Both the position numbers and the translations under genes were made by a program. Shown here piece by piece: positions 12,278 to 23,924 of a DNA stretch of 64,000 bases (position 1 is the first letter of the stretch; the number at the start of each line of letters is the position of its first letter). The notes below the pieces were generated by a model. That model was not told the origin of the DNA. It made no database searches and worked only from the letters and a program-made list of their open reading frames with translations. The DNA lies in contig JACTAT010000016.1 of the NCBI GenBank assembly GCA_014526335.1, positions 6,069,346 to 6,133,345 of the forward strand, written 5' to 3'. The stretch is from Chrysaora quinquecirrha (Eukaryota > Cnidaria > Scyphozoa > Semaeostomeae > Pelagiidae).

Positions 12278-14705
12278 CTAAAGCCCCCTTCTGTAAGTGG
12301 TTGGGTTTGTAACATCTGGGTGGCACATCCCTTTGAATGGCCATGAAGAGATACAGTCAGATTCAAAGACGATGATTGCGGGTCTCATTTCCACTGATTT
12401 CTTAAGTTATGAAGGATGAAACGCTGGGCAATTATATGAGCAAGGGACAAGGTAGATACAAAATTGTGATTTTCACAGGCAAGCTAACTAATGATATCTA
12501 TGAAACTGTGAGAAAAACACTTAGAAAAACACTTACCTTTCAGATTGGTCTTATCGCTGATAACAAACTCTTTCATGTAACTAGTCAACAGATGAACCCC
12601 CCCTGGGAATCGTTGTTTCATTCCATACTTCAGTTCATTGTAAACTTCATCAATAAACATTGGCTCTTCGCTAGCATGTAAGATGTGTTTGCCGCCTTCA
12701 GCATCACAGACTTTGATGTCCATGTGCTAGAAAAGAAATCACTTTCAAGAAGAACGTATCATTACAAAAATTGCAACATCATAAGAGTTATTGCTTGTTC
12801 TCATGTTTCTGTAGCACAGTGACACTGTGACACATCCGTGGCTCAGTTTCATTTTCATGGGTCCAAAAATTTTAATTTTCTGATTTTTAGTTATTAAAAA
12901 GTTCTTTCTTACTTTTTTGCCCAGCAGAATTCCATTCATTTTTCTGGGTTGAAAATCTCGCTGAAAATTTAGATGAGGGCAATGATGGTGAACACGAATG
13001 CCAAAAAGACTTTTTATGAAGACAGTTTTATTTGATATGAAAATTCAAAAGTTCTGCGATATCAAATTTCACGCTTTATATATATTTTGTCCTTTGTGAA
13101 AATTAACAAGGCAGAGCCTCACTTTGCTGGACAGTTCCAGACAGATTTTTTTCAAATAGAACTCGATCAAACTCCCCAAGTTTTCCTAAAATCATTCCAG
13201 GATTATATTAGTGAAAGTATATTTTGTTTCAGAGCACTCATTTTGATGATGTCATCATTTATTCCTTATATGGTTAAAAATTTAAATAGCAGTTTCTATG
13301 AAAATATTGCTCCTATATGCCATAAAACGTTCTATGATACATGTGCATTCCATATTTTCATTGTTGAATGCAATATATAAACTATGAAGGCTGTTGTAAA
13401 CTTTTTGACATTTCTAAGCATGACATCAACAATTGCTTATGTCAGCAAAATGGAGTCATGTGGCAGCCCGATTCGAATGTCAAAGAATGCAGAACATGTT
13501 GTTATACAATTCTATCATTTTCATTACCTTCACCTCCCCCCCCCCCTCCCTGCAAGCTTTATAGGACTCAAAAAGCCCAGCCTTTGTAGGGTTAAACAGT
13601 GCAAAATGGAAATTCTCATTCAGTGTTTGTGGTGAAAAATGAGCCTAGCCAAGGAGTAAGCTCAAAAATTGAATAGAGTATCAAGTGTGACGTCATCAAA
13701 ATTCTATGTTTAGAATTTCGAAATTTTTCTTGCCATTTTGTGAAAGAGCATCACAAAGAATGCTTATTTGTGCAAAAATCAGTTAAATATGTCAAACATT
13801 GACTGAGATATGGCCATGCAAAGAAATACATTTCAATAGGAAATCACTGTATTTTCGCTTCCATTCATAAAGTCTTGAACAAGGTGCAATACTCCTAGAC
13901 AATTTGTGTTTTCATTGTGGGCTAACCTGTAGCTTCGCTGAGTTGGCATTCACAACCAAAAATGCAAAATATTGATCAAAACTGGAAAAATTATCCAAAA
14001 ATGCTGTAAAAGCGTTCAACAGCAAGGTTTTCAAAACTGAAAATCCGCATTATTAAAAAAAAAAACATAAAACAGAGCCAAAAATATTGGCAAAACCGTG
14101 CAACCTCAAAACCCAAGCACCCCTTTTCTACCAAAGGAAATAACCTTAGGAAATAACCTTACCGGTTTTATGCTGAGTTGAAACCATGCTCTGTTTGATT
14201 TCTCATGATCATTTAGGTCAGCGTTAACATGATGACCTCTGTCATTTGAAGCAAACAACACTTTCCCATTGGCCTTGCATCTAATCTTGTAGACACCTTT
14301 CTGCTCACTGTGTCTTATGAACTCAAACACATATAACTCTTCTTTAAATGCAATCGTCTTGCTTTGAAGTACATTGGAACTTGACTGTTTCAACCCTGAG
14401 GTGGTATGCTCTGAGACATATAGGAAGCCTGTTTCTTTCTCAGTGTCATCATCAACAGATTTGATATTATATTCATTTTCGCCAATCTTTACCAACAGAA
14501 ACTTCTTGTTGCCTCCTCTGTAATCTTCATCCACCGACACAAAATTGCTTTCATTTTCAGCCTTCTTGGCAAAAGAATCTTCTACCCTGACATATTTCTT
14601 TGATTCTGGACTGAAGATCTGAAAAGCTTGAGAGTGTTCTGAAACTTCGACTGGGTTGAGGCCAGTGGCTCTTACATTGTCGAAATGCAAATATCTCTCA
14701 CTCAT
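12278..14705 (-). CDS. Gene A: beta-trefoil-like protein, three predicted exons
   Basis: Predicted exons on the minus strand are 14705-14163, 12726-12537 and 12393-12278. Together they are 849 nt (282 residues) with matching phases. The first donor is GTAAGG after an AAACCG codon pair; the second exon has a TTCTTTTCTAG acceptor and an AAAG|GTAAGT donor. Exon 1 (181 residues) shows spaced beta-trefoil-type repeats: SKKYVRVED at 36-44, an aromatic/acidic unit ending GFLYVSEH near 95-102, YKIRCKANGKVLFASND near 134-150 and a closing AWFQL. Trefoil folds bind sugars or proteins and often form the recognition half of secreted effectors. Exon 2 (63 residues) and exon 3 (short) match no family I know, and exon 3 is the weakest call. 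No signal peptide is visible at the N-terminus. A fragment of a relative is at 29495-29582 and a full relative, gene B, at 37.6-43.2 kb. The function beyond the fold guess is unknown. Confidence 0.6.
12727..14162 (-). other. Intron 1 of gene A
   Basis: This 1436-bp interval lies between the GTAAGG donor at 14162 and the CTAG acceptor at 12727. It contains a poly-C tract near 13538-13550 and several AT-rich open frames without coding features. I see no transposon ends in it. Confidence 0.55.
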
Positions 14706-14761
14706 CTTTGAAGACAGTTTAGTAGAGGCTCAGCTGAATGTCTTCAGACCCTTCAAATAAA

Positions 14762-15130
14762 GATATCATCATCATCATCATCATCATCATCCTAATCATC
14801 AGAGTAAATATATTCAGACTTATCAAGGCTGTTTCTGACACCATATTAGACATGATGGTCACCACTTATCATGACAAGCCTTTGATATTTAGTTGGGCAA
14901 CGTTTCGGGAGAGATCCGTCTCCCATCATCAAGCAATGAGAAATGTGGTTTCTTTCCTATTGTTTCTTCCCACACTTTTCATTGCCCGATGATGGTAGAC
15001 GGATCTCTCCCAAAACATTGCCTAACTAAATATCAAAGGCTTGTCATGATAAGTGGTGACTATCATGTCTAATATGGTATCATCATCATCATCATCATAA
15101 TCATCTAGTCATCATCATCATTATCATCAC

Positions 15131-15167
<37 letters not shown>

Positions 15168-15240
15168 GTCATCATCATCATCGTCATCATCATTATCATC
15201 CTCATCATCATCATTGTCATCATCATCATTATCATCAATG
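14762..15240. repeat. ATC trinucleotide arrays flanking a palindrome
   Basis: Runs of ATC occupy 14764-14800 and 15078-15238, with the palindrome 14840-15078 between them. The array is imperfect (interrupted by GTC, TTATC and CTC), so it is an old microsatellite. Reading frames across it are low-complexity histidine, serine or isoleucine strings. Confidence 0.9.
14840..15078. mobile_element. Large palindrome with hammerhead-like core
   Basis: Arms of about 100 bp (14840-14940 and 14985-15078) are inverted copies: ACCATATTAGACATGATGG at the left and its complement at the right, with few mismatches. On the minus strand the left arm reads TTGATGA, a GGGAGA/TCTCCC hairpin with a 6-base loop, then GAAACG. 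That is close to the CUGANGA-stem II-GAAA core of hammerhead ribozymes, such as those of Penelope-like retroelements. The right arm carries a decayed copy (AAAA in place of GAAA). That link is an inference. Confidence 0.6.
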
Positions 15241-16489
15241 TCATAACATAACCAGAGACTTCAAAGAGAGTTAAAACAACTTGTTTTCTAACTCTTTGAG
15301 GTATTATTTCCTATATATCTGTTTTACAGTTCTTATATGAGACCTTAGTTTCTCAAAAGTCTAGTCAAATGTCTATTTTGAACATTCACATGATATACAC
15401 TTGCAGATAACTTATACCCTCTTGCATTCATGTCCCTCATTTCTACGATGTCCCATATGGCATTTTTTGATACATGCATAATATTCCTGGCCCTTGTGGG
15501 CTTATTTACAGTTGCAAGGAAAAAAAATAGGAACCCCAAAAAATTTTGCACAGGAAAAGAAAGATCTATTAAACACAAATAGCCAAGAAGCCAAGCCACG
15601 CCCTTCGATCTCTGTTCTCTAAAAAGCCATGCCCATTTTAATGTCAAATACCGAGCTACAACATAGATAGTTTTACATCCTCGCCACAGGAATTAATTAA
15701 GGGAAATAGTTAGGTTAGAAAATTTAAATAGGTGGCCTAAATTAGGAAGATGCCTTTTCGCGTGTCAGTCGCGTCCACCATTCACCACCGGCCTAAATAC
15801 CCACGCCAATGAGTTTTCCAAGCAAACAAACAAAACCCAAGCTTCAAATCAAAAGAAAACAGCTTGAGTTTGTAGTAATGGTTACCTGAAGAAGAAGAAT
15901 TCCCAGACGATCAAGTTACCTTCGAGAAAGTTTGGCTTAGCCTTATATTTTGTGGCTTTCTTCTTTCTCCTTGTCTTTTGTCGCGTCGCAAAAGCGAAAG
16001 AAAGAGTGAAGAGAATGTTGTTTGCAACACAACAACAAAAAGAACGCAGCAACAAAACAGCCACCTAAGGTGCCAAATAAAGGTGCCCCTTCCCCCCGTT
16101 TATTAATTTGAGCTCTTTCCCCCATCCCCACGGACCTTATTAGGACCCTTGCTGTTTATTAACTTTGGAAGAAAAAAATTCACTTGTGAAAGGATTAAAC
16201 TACGTTTATTAAATTTCCCCACCCCTACACCTTATTAGGACCACCCGTTTATTAAATTTCCGAAAAATTTATTCTTAGATTAGGGGGAGATTAGGCAATA
16301 TCTAACCAGATAGATTGGATTTTTATCGGTACCTAATAATTTGTAAAGCGTGCCCAACCCCTAGAAATGCACGTTTGTGCTAACCACGGGGGGGGGGGGG
16401 CCTTCCATAGACCATAGTAAAGGTACCCGGGGATGTGCCGCGCTAGAAGTGTATACTTTTTCGAGCTTTTAGCCTAGCCAAGGGTATAT
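15241..16489. other. No gene seen; poly-G tract
   Basis: A G run occupies 16388-16400. The phrase CTTATTAGGACC appears at 16134-16145 and 16230-16241, each followed by GTTTATTAA, suggesting a short duplicated or transposed piece. No coding evidence. Confidence 0.45.
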
Positions 16490-17272
16490 TTTTTATGTTT
16501 GAAGAATTCAAACATTAGGTAGGGGTTTTCGGCAAACCGGATGAAATACACCTAGATACATAGATAGATAGGAATCAGGAATGTTGTAACAATAAGATCG
16601 GAATTTCTATTCTCTATGCACGCAATCTTAACAATCAATGAGTTGAGCCATTTATTTCAATTGCAATTCAAATGCATACAATCAAAACAATCGAAGAGGC
16701 ATTTCTGAATCTACGACATTTGGCAGGAGTTTGAACAACAAACTCATTAGGAAGCCAGAATGCACTAAAATCTGGACCAAGCAATAAAGCTGGGAAACCG
16801 TGGAATGAGTGGGAATAAACGGAACTAAAGGGACCCAATGGAACAATGTAAAACAAAATGGGAATAAATTGGAATTGGACGGAACAAATGGGAACAAAGT
16901 AGGAGTCGATGGGAATAAGTGGGAATCAGAGGCAACAAGGAGGAACAAGCAGGAAATCACTGAAAAAGATAAAGGGACAACTGGGAACAAATATAAAAGG
17001 GGAAATTACCGCAAACAGATGTGAACACGTTGAAACAAGATGGGGATCAATGACAATCGAGGGGAAAGCAAGAACAAAGCCTTAAATACTTAGGATCACA
17101 GGGAGCAAGTGGGAGCAAAGTGGGAATTCTTCTACACTATTCGTTGCAAGGTGCAAGCTAATAGGCTGATCTCAGGCTAATCTGGGCTGATCTCATTCTT
17201 CAAACATGGCTAATGGGTACCTTTAATTTACAATTTTGATCTAGCCAAGGGTACCAAATTTACCAATATTGA
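16490..17272 (+). mobile_element. Purine-rich dispersed element, copy 1
   Basis: It is bounded by ATGTTTGAAGAATTCAAACA at the left and ATTCTTCAAACATGG near 17192-17206 at the right, forming a short terminal inverted repeat. The interior at 16800-17120 is a degenerate run of GGGAACAA and GGGAATAA words, so one strand is almost pure purine. An inverted second copy is at 56565-57262, sharing the flanking unique parts (for example CAATCGAAGAGG and AACAAACTCATTAGGAAGCC). The apparent reading frames here are low-complexity artefacts. Confidence 0.8.
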
Positions 17273-17554
17273 TCTAGGGAATTGTCATGCTTTAAGCTTT
17301 TGTAGCCATGAAAAGTAAATCTTTCATCATAGTCATTTTAGCTGAAAGTTAAATAAAATTGATTTATGGGGACTCAAGCTGACTAAGCTTCTCGCCACGA
17401 GCAATGACGCTACGATATTCTTCGTCCGCCATGATGGTACCATCAAAAACGTGGTACCACTCATTGCACGCCATATTTATAAGATAGGGCGCCTGTCGCT
17501 GTGTACGAAGAATGCTGGTATACTGAGCAGGCCAGAGATGGTAACAATGGCGAC

Positions 17555-17835
17555 GATGACGAAAATGTTGAAACAAATGATGTTTCCTGATGCTGCGGAT
17601 GATATTGATGATGATAATGATGGTGGTAATAATGATGACGATCATTAGTTTACAATTGTTACTATAACAACTACGTGGATAACCACATATATGATGATGA
17701 TTATGCTTAACAATAATATTGACGATGATGATTATTATGATGATATTGATAATATTCATGATGATGATCTTGATGATAATGATGATGATGACAGTGCTGA
17801 TAATGAAGATGATGTTGGTGGTGATAGGTGTTGGT
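17555..17835. repeat. Degenerate GAT trinucleotide array
   Basis: GATGAT, GATAAT and GATGACG words dominate 17580-17640 and 17690-17820. Translations are Asp-rich or His/Ile-rich and differ in every frame, which argues against coding. A smaller GAT patch lies at 18745-18790. Confidence 0.85.
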
Positions 17836-18309
17836 TGGGGATGGTTGTGGTGTCGTTGGCTTTGACTTTGGATTGACTGTAAGGGATGATGATGCCGTTT
17901 CCACGATCGCACCATATTCTAGAACCATCCATTTTGAAATTTCTGCGTTTGGCCTTAGTTTCCTTACTCGTGATGTCGTGCACATGTGTGCCGTTGGTGA
18001 CAAATATGCCAATCCTCGTGAAGTAAACAGCAAGTAGCCCTTGCATCTATTGTTTTCATCATTGTAGCAGCTCCTTTGCATCCATTGTTTGCTATTTCAT
18101 CTTTTGCTACAGTTTTAGCGTGTATGCGTAGCTCCAACAAATCAAATAGCTGAATACAAGAAGTTGAAGACGAGTCAGAATCAAGGTCATTCGACAGCCT
18201 AAATTGTCATTATCAGTCACAGACAATAGATACATATACTGTGGTCATATTCATGATGCATCATATTGATAGAAAAAGATAGTTCTAGCTAAATTCAATT
18301 TTCAGAAGC

Positions 18310-18605
18310 TATCGCTGATAGTACAGCATTACCAAAATTAAATTCAAATTCAGCTGGCAAATCATAAAAGCGATGAAATGTTTTTTCGTTCGTCCATCCG
18401 GCAGCAAGCATAATGTTTTTTAAAGGAACGTTTTTGGCAGCTAGAAGCGAGGTTGACGAGGCACGTGTACTATGACCAGTATATTATCTATTCCAGCACT
18501 CGAAAGTACAGTTCGACACCATCGCCAAATAGTATCCGTTGATACTACGGCATGTGGACGGGTTTGCACGCACGTCTGCACTATCTCTAGTACAGCTCCG
18601 TAGAG
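18310..18605 (-). mobile_element. DIRS/Crypton-type tyrosine recombinase fragment
   Basis: Minus-strand translation gives RPHAVVSTDTIWRWC, then GHSTRASSTSLLAAKNVPL and AAGWTNEKTFHRFYD. This is the catalytic C-terminal pattern of tyrosine recombinases (HxxR box, then the AAGWSxxxTFxRFY block) found in DIRS-like retroelements and relatives. A one-base frameshift at about 18475-18485 separates the two halves and the upstream part is not recognisable, so it is a relic. The nearby GAT arrays hide its outer limits. Confidence 0.75.
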
Positions 18606-18934
18606 AGCCGGGCCGATGACGAAATAGAATTGTCATTATCAGTCTCAAACATGCCAATGTTTGAACAAACGAACGACCCCTTACCACACCCGTAAATTGT
18701 TTTTCATCCCCCAAAGTCGAACAGATGTCGGTTAGTCCTAAACGTTGATGATGATGATAATTATGACGTTGCAAATGATGAAGATGATGGTGGGGACCCT
18801 GGTGGTGCTTGTGGTTATAGTAAACCCGTTCCCTCGAGTCCTTCGAACACAAATCCTTTTCAAAATTGCCGCACTCGGCCCAGATTCCTTGATCGCGGTG
18901 TCAAGAATGTTTGCAATGCTGGTTTTTGGCAAAA

Positions 18935-19010
18935 ATTGACGCATGTGGCAATATGCCAATCATTTTGAAGTAAATAAATATGCCAATCATTTTGAAGTAA
19001 ACAACAATGA
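18935..19010. repeat. Tandem duplication
   Basis: The phrase ATATGCCAATCATTTTGAAG followed by TAAA occurs twice in succession (18951-18974 and 18979-19002). No coding meaning is apparent. The following 960 bases, to 19972, hold no supported feature. Confidence 0.7.
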
Positions 19011-19972
19011 GTCATTTCCTCAACTAATAGAGAAAAAATAGACTTATTTAAGAACATTCTTAATTCTGAAAATAAGAACATGTTGACAAATTTGGCACGA
19101 TTTATATACCTATCCGAATTAGAGAGAAAAAAAGTGAAAGAAAATTAATTTGTAAAACCTAGACGTGGATCAATAGCTATCATTACATTTAGTATCTTTT
19201 ATTGAAAAACTGTATCTAGTATCATTTCTTAAAAAACTGTGCTTGCTATAGTAAATAGAGACAGACAGTTAATTGATATCGAGTAGTTATTTCGCTTTGT
19301 AGTATTGTTATACTTAACTTGTAGTCTAAATTTTGTAATTCGTAATTTAATTAAATTTATTTTAATTAACTACGTTTAAATTGTAAACTACTAGACCCGA
19401 AATGGGTGATGAATTAATGAAATTGAAAAATTGAAAATTGCATCGATTGATTTCATCACATTGTAGCGGCGTTTGTGTACCGATTGTTTGCCGCAAGATC
19501 TTTTGTTACACATTTCCGTCTATCCGCTGGTAGGTGTGTGTGTGTGTTACATCGAACCCCTTACATAGTGTACTCATTCATCGTACACAGTAAGGGAATG
19601 ACCAATGTCCGATCCAAAGACGGTCTGGTTCCTATGGGCCCCAAGGTCTGGTTTTTACCATATGCCCATATTAGAAACATCCAAGTCATTTGATAGCCTG
19701 CCCCCCGTGCAAAGAATATTCCATTGTCGCGTGACCCAACCGCAAAATCCAGAAACAAGGAAGTATCGAAACTCGAAAGTGAAAGTGGCTTATAAAATTT
19801 TCATAATAAATAAGTGATTCATTGTAATAAAAAATCATTAGTATTACTTTTGGATAGAGAAGGGAAGGATACAGTTTCTCTTTGGCAAAAGCTGGCAAGC
19901 TACAACAAGGGCAGAATCGAGAGGTTTTTGATTTTATAATATTAACAGCTTTTATAGCTTTTATAGGTGAGG

Positions 19973-20118
19973 TACGTTTTTTATATAAGAAACCGCTTTA
20001 TAAGAAACCCACTAGTAAGATTTCAGGCAAATTACAATAGATTCTCTTGTTCTAAATAATAGAAAAGTTAAGAGACTGCTATTGGGGCTTTAGCAGGTTT
20101 CTTATCAAAAAAACGTTA
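19973..20118. mobile_element. CACG-end MITE remnant, AAGAAAC subfamily
   Basis: This shortened copy has TACGTTTTTTATATAAGAAAC at the left with a second ATAAGAAAC about ten bases on. The right end is GTTTCTTATC followed by AAAAAAACGTTA. The interior contains AAGAGACTG and GCAGGTTTC words. It abuts the next element. Confidence 0.6.
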
Positions 20119-20132
20119 TCTCTTTTAAATTA

Positions 20133-20513
20133 CATGCATTTTTTTTATAAGGAAGTTCGGCTCAGGGTCAGTACTGAAAACTCCTTAACTGATGGTGAAA
20201 ATTGAGTACTCGATATTCCTTAGCAATTCCTTAACTTCTTACTTTGTGATTCTTTGAAACAACCAATGGTCAAGGAAATATAGGTCATAAAGGTTTCAGA
20301 AGACCAGTAGAAGTGAATACTGATTGAAAACCATTGGCGATAAGTATTTCTTGCTCTGTTAATTCAAAACTTCATTTTTTTCATCAAAATGATAAGTTAA
20401 AGAAAAAGTCCGATTCCTTAGTAGTCTCCGGTCCAGTACTAGAAATTCCTCAAGTTTTTGCCAGCCCGAGTACTACCTTCCTTATAAAGCACTTCCTTAT
20501 AAAAAAATGCGTG
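20133..20513. mobile_element. CACG-end MITE, AAGGAAG subfamily
   Basis: 381 bp. The left end CATGCATTTTTTTTATAAGG is mirrored by the right end CTTATAAAAAAATGCGTG. TA precedes it; TG follows, apparently a mutated TA. AAGGAA or TTCCTTA occurs about ten times, several next to AGTACT. It aligns over its whole length with the inverted copy at 49746-50124. Confidence 0.85.
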
Positions 20514-20515
20514 TG

Positions 20516-21940
20516 CACGCAGTTTTTTTTATAAGCAACTGTTTATAAGCAACGAAGATGTACAAGGCCTGAAAGCTTAACCAACGTATAGTACCACAGG
20601 AAAAAAACCTAACCAACTTGTATCACTGCAAGCAATTAAGGATTGATCAACATATTTCCAAAAATATTTCCATTAATTTGTCGTCAAAACTCGCATATGA
20701 ACAGAGTGTTTCTCGTTTTGAGGCATTTCATTTAGGGGTTTCCGTTTAACTTTCGATACAAAGTCTCTAATGGTAACAATGTCAGCAGGGAGAAATGTTT
20801 CGAGTTATTTTATGTGCAATGTTAGATTTTGCTGTTTTTCTAGCCTCTTTACTATTCTTAGGGCAAAAAGATACAGTTAGAATTAAGCAACTACTAAGCA
20901 ACTTTTGCTACCAAAAGGTGACCATATGAGGTCCAATAATAACAGGCCTTATTTTAAGGAAATTTTATCACTGCACATTTTGCACAAATTAGGTATAGAA
21001 TAAAAAATGAGTTTGAATTAAAATGCAGTGAATGGTACGAACGTCGCTAGAACTTTCAAGCAGGAGGGGTTGCCGAATTAAAATTTGCAGCCAAAAATGA
21101 GTGTGATCTGCGTGCTACTATGGGCCCGACATCGGAACACTCTTAGAAGTAAAGGGACACAAAAAAGGAGGAACTTGGGTAAAAATAAAAATCTTCACAA
21201 AAGGCTCACTCGACTAGGGGGTCCGGGGCAAGCTACCCGGGAAAATTTTGAGAATTATTGATCTAGAATCGCTCTAATGACCATTTCGGAACCTATAAAT
21301 TACAATTTTCTGAGCCGTTATCTAATTTGCCAATCTGATCGATGTTAAGGATGACTATGACTAATTAAAATGATTGGGGGATGTTACGACCCCATAAGCT
21401 TTAGGGCCACTGGACCATTAAGAAATGGAGATGTGGAGGTATACATACAGTAGACTGTCGTTAATAATCAGTCATAAAATAAGGGCTTGGGTGGATGTAT
21501 GATGCTCAATAGTGCTAATTATTGTGAAGACCCAAAGACGTCGTCAAAATTCATCCACAGGTTACAAAGAAGACATCGAAGTCTAAGCGATTTATCTTTC
21601 TTGATCCGTCATTTTGCATAGAAAGTTGTGCCTTTAACTAACTTTCAAACGCTAAGTGGTAATAAACAACAGGATTCTGTTAAGTTGCCAACGACAATGT
21701 AACTTACAAGTAAGGTAATGTCGCACTATTTTAGGGCTTAGGTTGCTTTTTCTTGTATAGTTAAATGGCTTACTTTGTTTGAAAGGTCAATTTATTACTG
21801 CACATTTTTCTATTTATCACTGCACATTTTCGTTTTATCACTGCGCAAATTGGTTATCACTGAGCCTTAAAATAAGGCCTGAATAATAAGCAACTTTTTG
21901 AACTAGGGCCGAGCGAAGTTGCTTATAAAAAAACTGCGTG
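20516..21940. mobile_element. CACG-end MITE, AAGCAAC subfamily, split by a hAT element
   Basis: The ends are CACGCAGTTTTTTTTATAAG and CTTATAAAAAAACTGCGTG, with TA following at the right. Removing the nested 939-bp element and its target duplication leaves about 478 bp, close to the 484-bp relative at 6782-7265, whose inverse it matches (shared GTATAGTACC and ATCACTGCAAGCAAT). AAGCAAC words recur inside. Confidence 0.85.
20943..21881. mobile_element. Nested non-autonomous hAT element
   Basis: The termini are CAGGCCTTATTTTAAGG and its inverse CCTTAAAATAAGGCCTG. An exact 8-bp target duplication AATAATAA flanks it (20935-20942 and 21882-21889). CAG...CTG ends plus an 8-bp duplication are hAT hallmarks. 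ATCACTGC words followed by ACATTTT or GCAAAT are repeated near both ends and are probable subterminal binding repeats. No transposase frame remains. Confidence 0.9.
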
Positions 21941-22348
21941 TAATCACATGCTGGGAGCTGGAACCAACCTGAACAGAGTTTTTGTCTGATAATTTTCCTT
22001 CACGCGTTATTTTTAAAAAATTTCTTGAATTTAACACTCATTTCTTATTAGAAATTTTGATCTTTATTTTCAGCACATTAGTTTCCTTTTAAAAACACTA
22101 ACAATAACTAAAATGATAACTGTTGTAAATATAACAGTAAGAAATATTTTTTAATTCAAAAAATAAAGATTTTAAAGCATTTAACTCTCAGGATTCGTAC
22201 ATTTTTCTCATATGAAACTTAACCTGAACTGGTAAGAATGCCTGAAGGTTAACCCCAGTCTAAGTCTAGTGGTGTTTTTTACTTTCAGCACAGACAATTT
22301 TTGAAAAGTTCAAAAGTGTAGCCTAGTCTGGGTAGATAAAGAGCTATA

Positions 22349-22731
22349 CACTTTTTTTTTAATAAGCAACCACTCAATAAGCAACTAGGGCTGAACTGAC
22401 CTTAACATTAAGCAACTTGAGGGCTCAATTGAATTACTGTAAGCAACTAAGAAGTCAAACAGCCAAGCTTATTCTTTCTTGTGTTTGGAAATTGCTCTTC
22501 GTTCTTATGTTTTGCATGTTGAAGTTCGTTAGCTAACGTTTTTCCACTTACTGTCTCCCAAAAGTCATGTGTAGGCCTAACAGATGACGATTTTGACCTG
22601 CAAAGTCAGGGGTGGTTAATAGGTTCAAAAATGTTAAGCATCGTTTAAGCAACTTTGAGGGCTGAAATGTCTAAAATTTTAAGCAACTTTGAGGGCTGGA
22701 CGAAAGTCAAGTTGCTTATTAAAAAAAAGTG
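22349..22731. mobile_element. CACT-end MITE, AAGCAAC subfamily
   Basis: 383 bp, flanked by TA on both sides (22347-22348 and 22732-22733). The ends are CACTTTTTTTTTAATAAGC and the complementary GCTTATTAAAAAAAAGTG. AAGCAAC is repeated, here followed by TTTGAGGGCTGG or TTGAGGGCT rather than the AGTACTGG seen in other subfamilies. Confidence 0.85.
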
Positions 22732-22947
22732 TAGTTGCCTCAGAACTTCGAATGAAAAACTTCAAGCTGCCATTTATTTATTTATTTTTGCGTTATGAAC
22801 AATGGATGAAATGAAATAACATGAAAAATACTCGTTTGATTTCTTTGGAAAAGCGTATTTTTATTGTAGCAGGTGTTTCTTGTTGTTTTGTTCAAATTCA
22901 TTATCGTATCAAATAGCATTATAGAAAACACAGCCAAAATAAAAAGT

Positions 22948-23646
22948 CTAAGACCCCGTTTACACGATATCGGTACCACACCGGTTTGATATGACACCGG
23001 TGTAGAATCTTTTGTTTTTAGACGAGCCGTTTACACGATATCGGTACCACACCGGCATAAAAGGTGTGAAAACACATGTCGATAGCCACACCGGTACGAT
23101 TTCATGCCGGTGTGATAGCGACATCGTGTAAACACCCCATACCGGCATGGTACCGATACGATTTCATGTCGGTTTCACTTCGATTGCTTTAGGATAGGAA
23201 TTATACCGTAATATTTTCTTTATTAATTGTGTTTCTGATGTAATATCATGAAAAGTGATTTTCCTTGTCGATTGAAGTAAATTTAGTTGCTTTTTCTCGT
23301 CTTACACTTGGCTTTATTCGACTTCTGACACGGCATTTTCGTGTATTTTTTATTTACATCGATGAAATAATGGCTGGTTGCTAAAATTTGTTTGCCTCGA
23401 GCGGCGGGGACTGTTTGCAATTAGCTCTCTTGGTTTATTTTTTGGTTTTGTTCTTTGTTAGAGCTTAGGCCATAGCCCAAAATCACAAAATTAAGCTCTA
23501 TGATGTCACAGCCATTGTTTAACCAAAGCGACATGAAATCACACCGGTATCGTGTAAACGGGATGATAAAAAACCCACACAGGCATGGTTTCATGCCGGT
23601 GTCAAATCGTACCGGTGTGGTACCGATATCGTGTAAACGGGGTCTA
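22948..23646. mobile_element. MITE with GACCCCGTTTACACG ends and palindromic interior
   Basis: The left end AGACCCCGTTTACACGATAT and the right end ATATCGTGTAAACGGGGTCT are inverted copies. Internal copies of GTTTACACGATATCGG (23029), CGTGTAAACACC (23125) and CGTGTAAACGGG (23552) lie beside palindromic ACACCGGTGT and ATGCCGGTGT words, so the end signal is reiterated inside. No coding capacity. The superfamily is not assigned. Confidence 0.85.
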
Positions 23647-23924
23647 ACATACTTGAAATCTGAAGGCTACTTTTGTGAAGAAGCCATATTTGGCCTTGTT
23701 TGGACTTTGGTCGAGCCCTCAACTCTGAATATATACATCATTGTCACGCAATGAAATAATGTCAATTACTCAAAGAGCAGGGTGTCCATTGTCCATATTT
23801 CCAAAACATAGAGAGCGCACCAAAAGTTGCAATTTTATCTTTTATACTATTTTTTTACAGGAACCTGTAAAAACAACTTGAAAATAGGCACCTATTTGAG
23901 CTGCCCAACTGAAATTCACGAGTC

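Noticed and set aside
12103..12366. 87-residue minus-strand frame overlapping gene A exon 3
   Set aside because: Mostly the CGGGTTTT repeat; the exon-3 frame chosen instead fits the splice phase and stops before the repeat.
13087..13635. Plus-strand frames in gene A intron 1 as a nested gene
   Set aside because: AT-rich, no domain, run through a poly-C tract, and lie opposite a well-supported intron.
17364..18081. Histidine- and isoleucine-rich frames of 96-183 residues
   Set aside because: GAT/ATC trinucleotide array; composition explains them.
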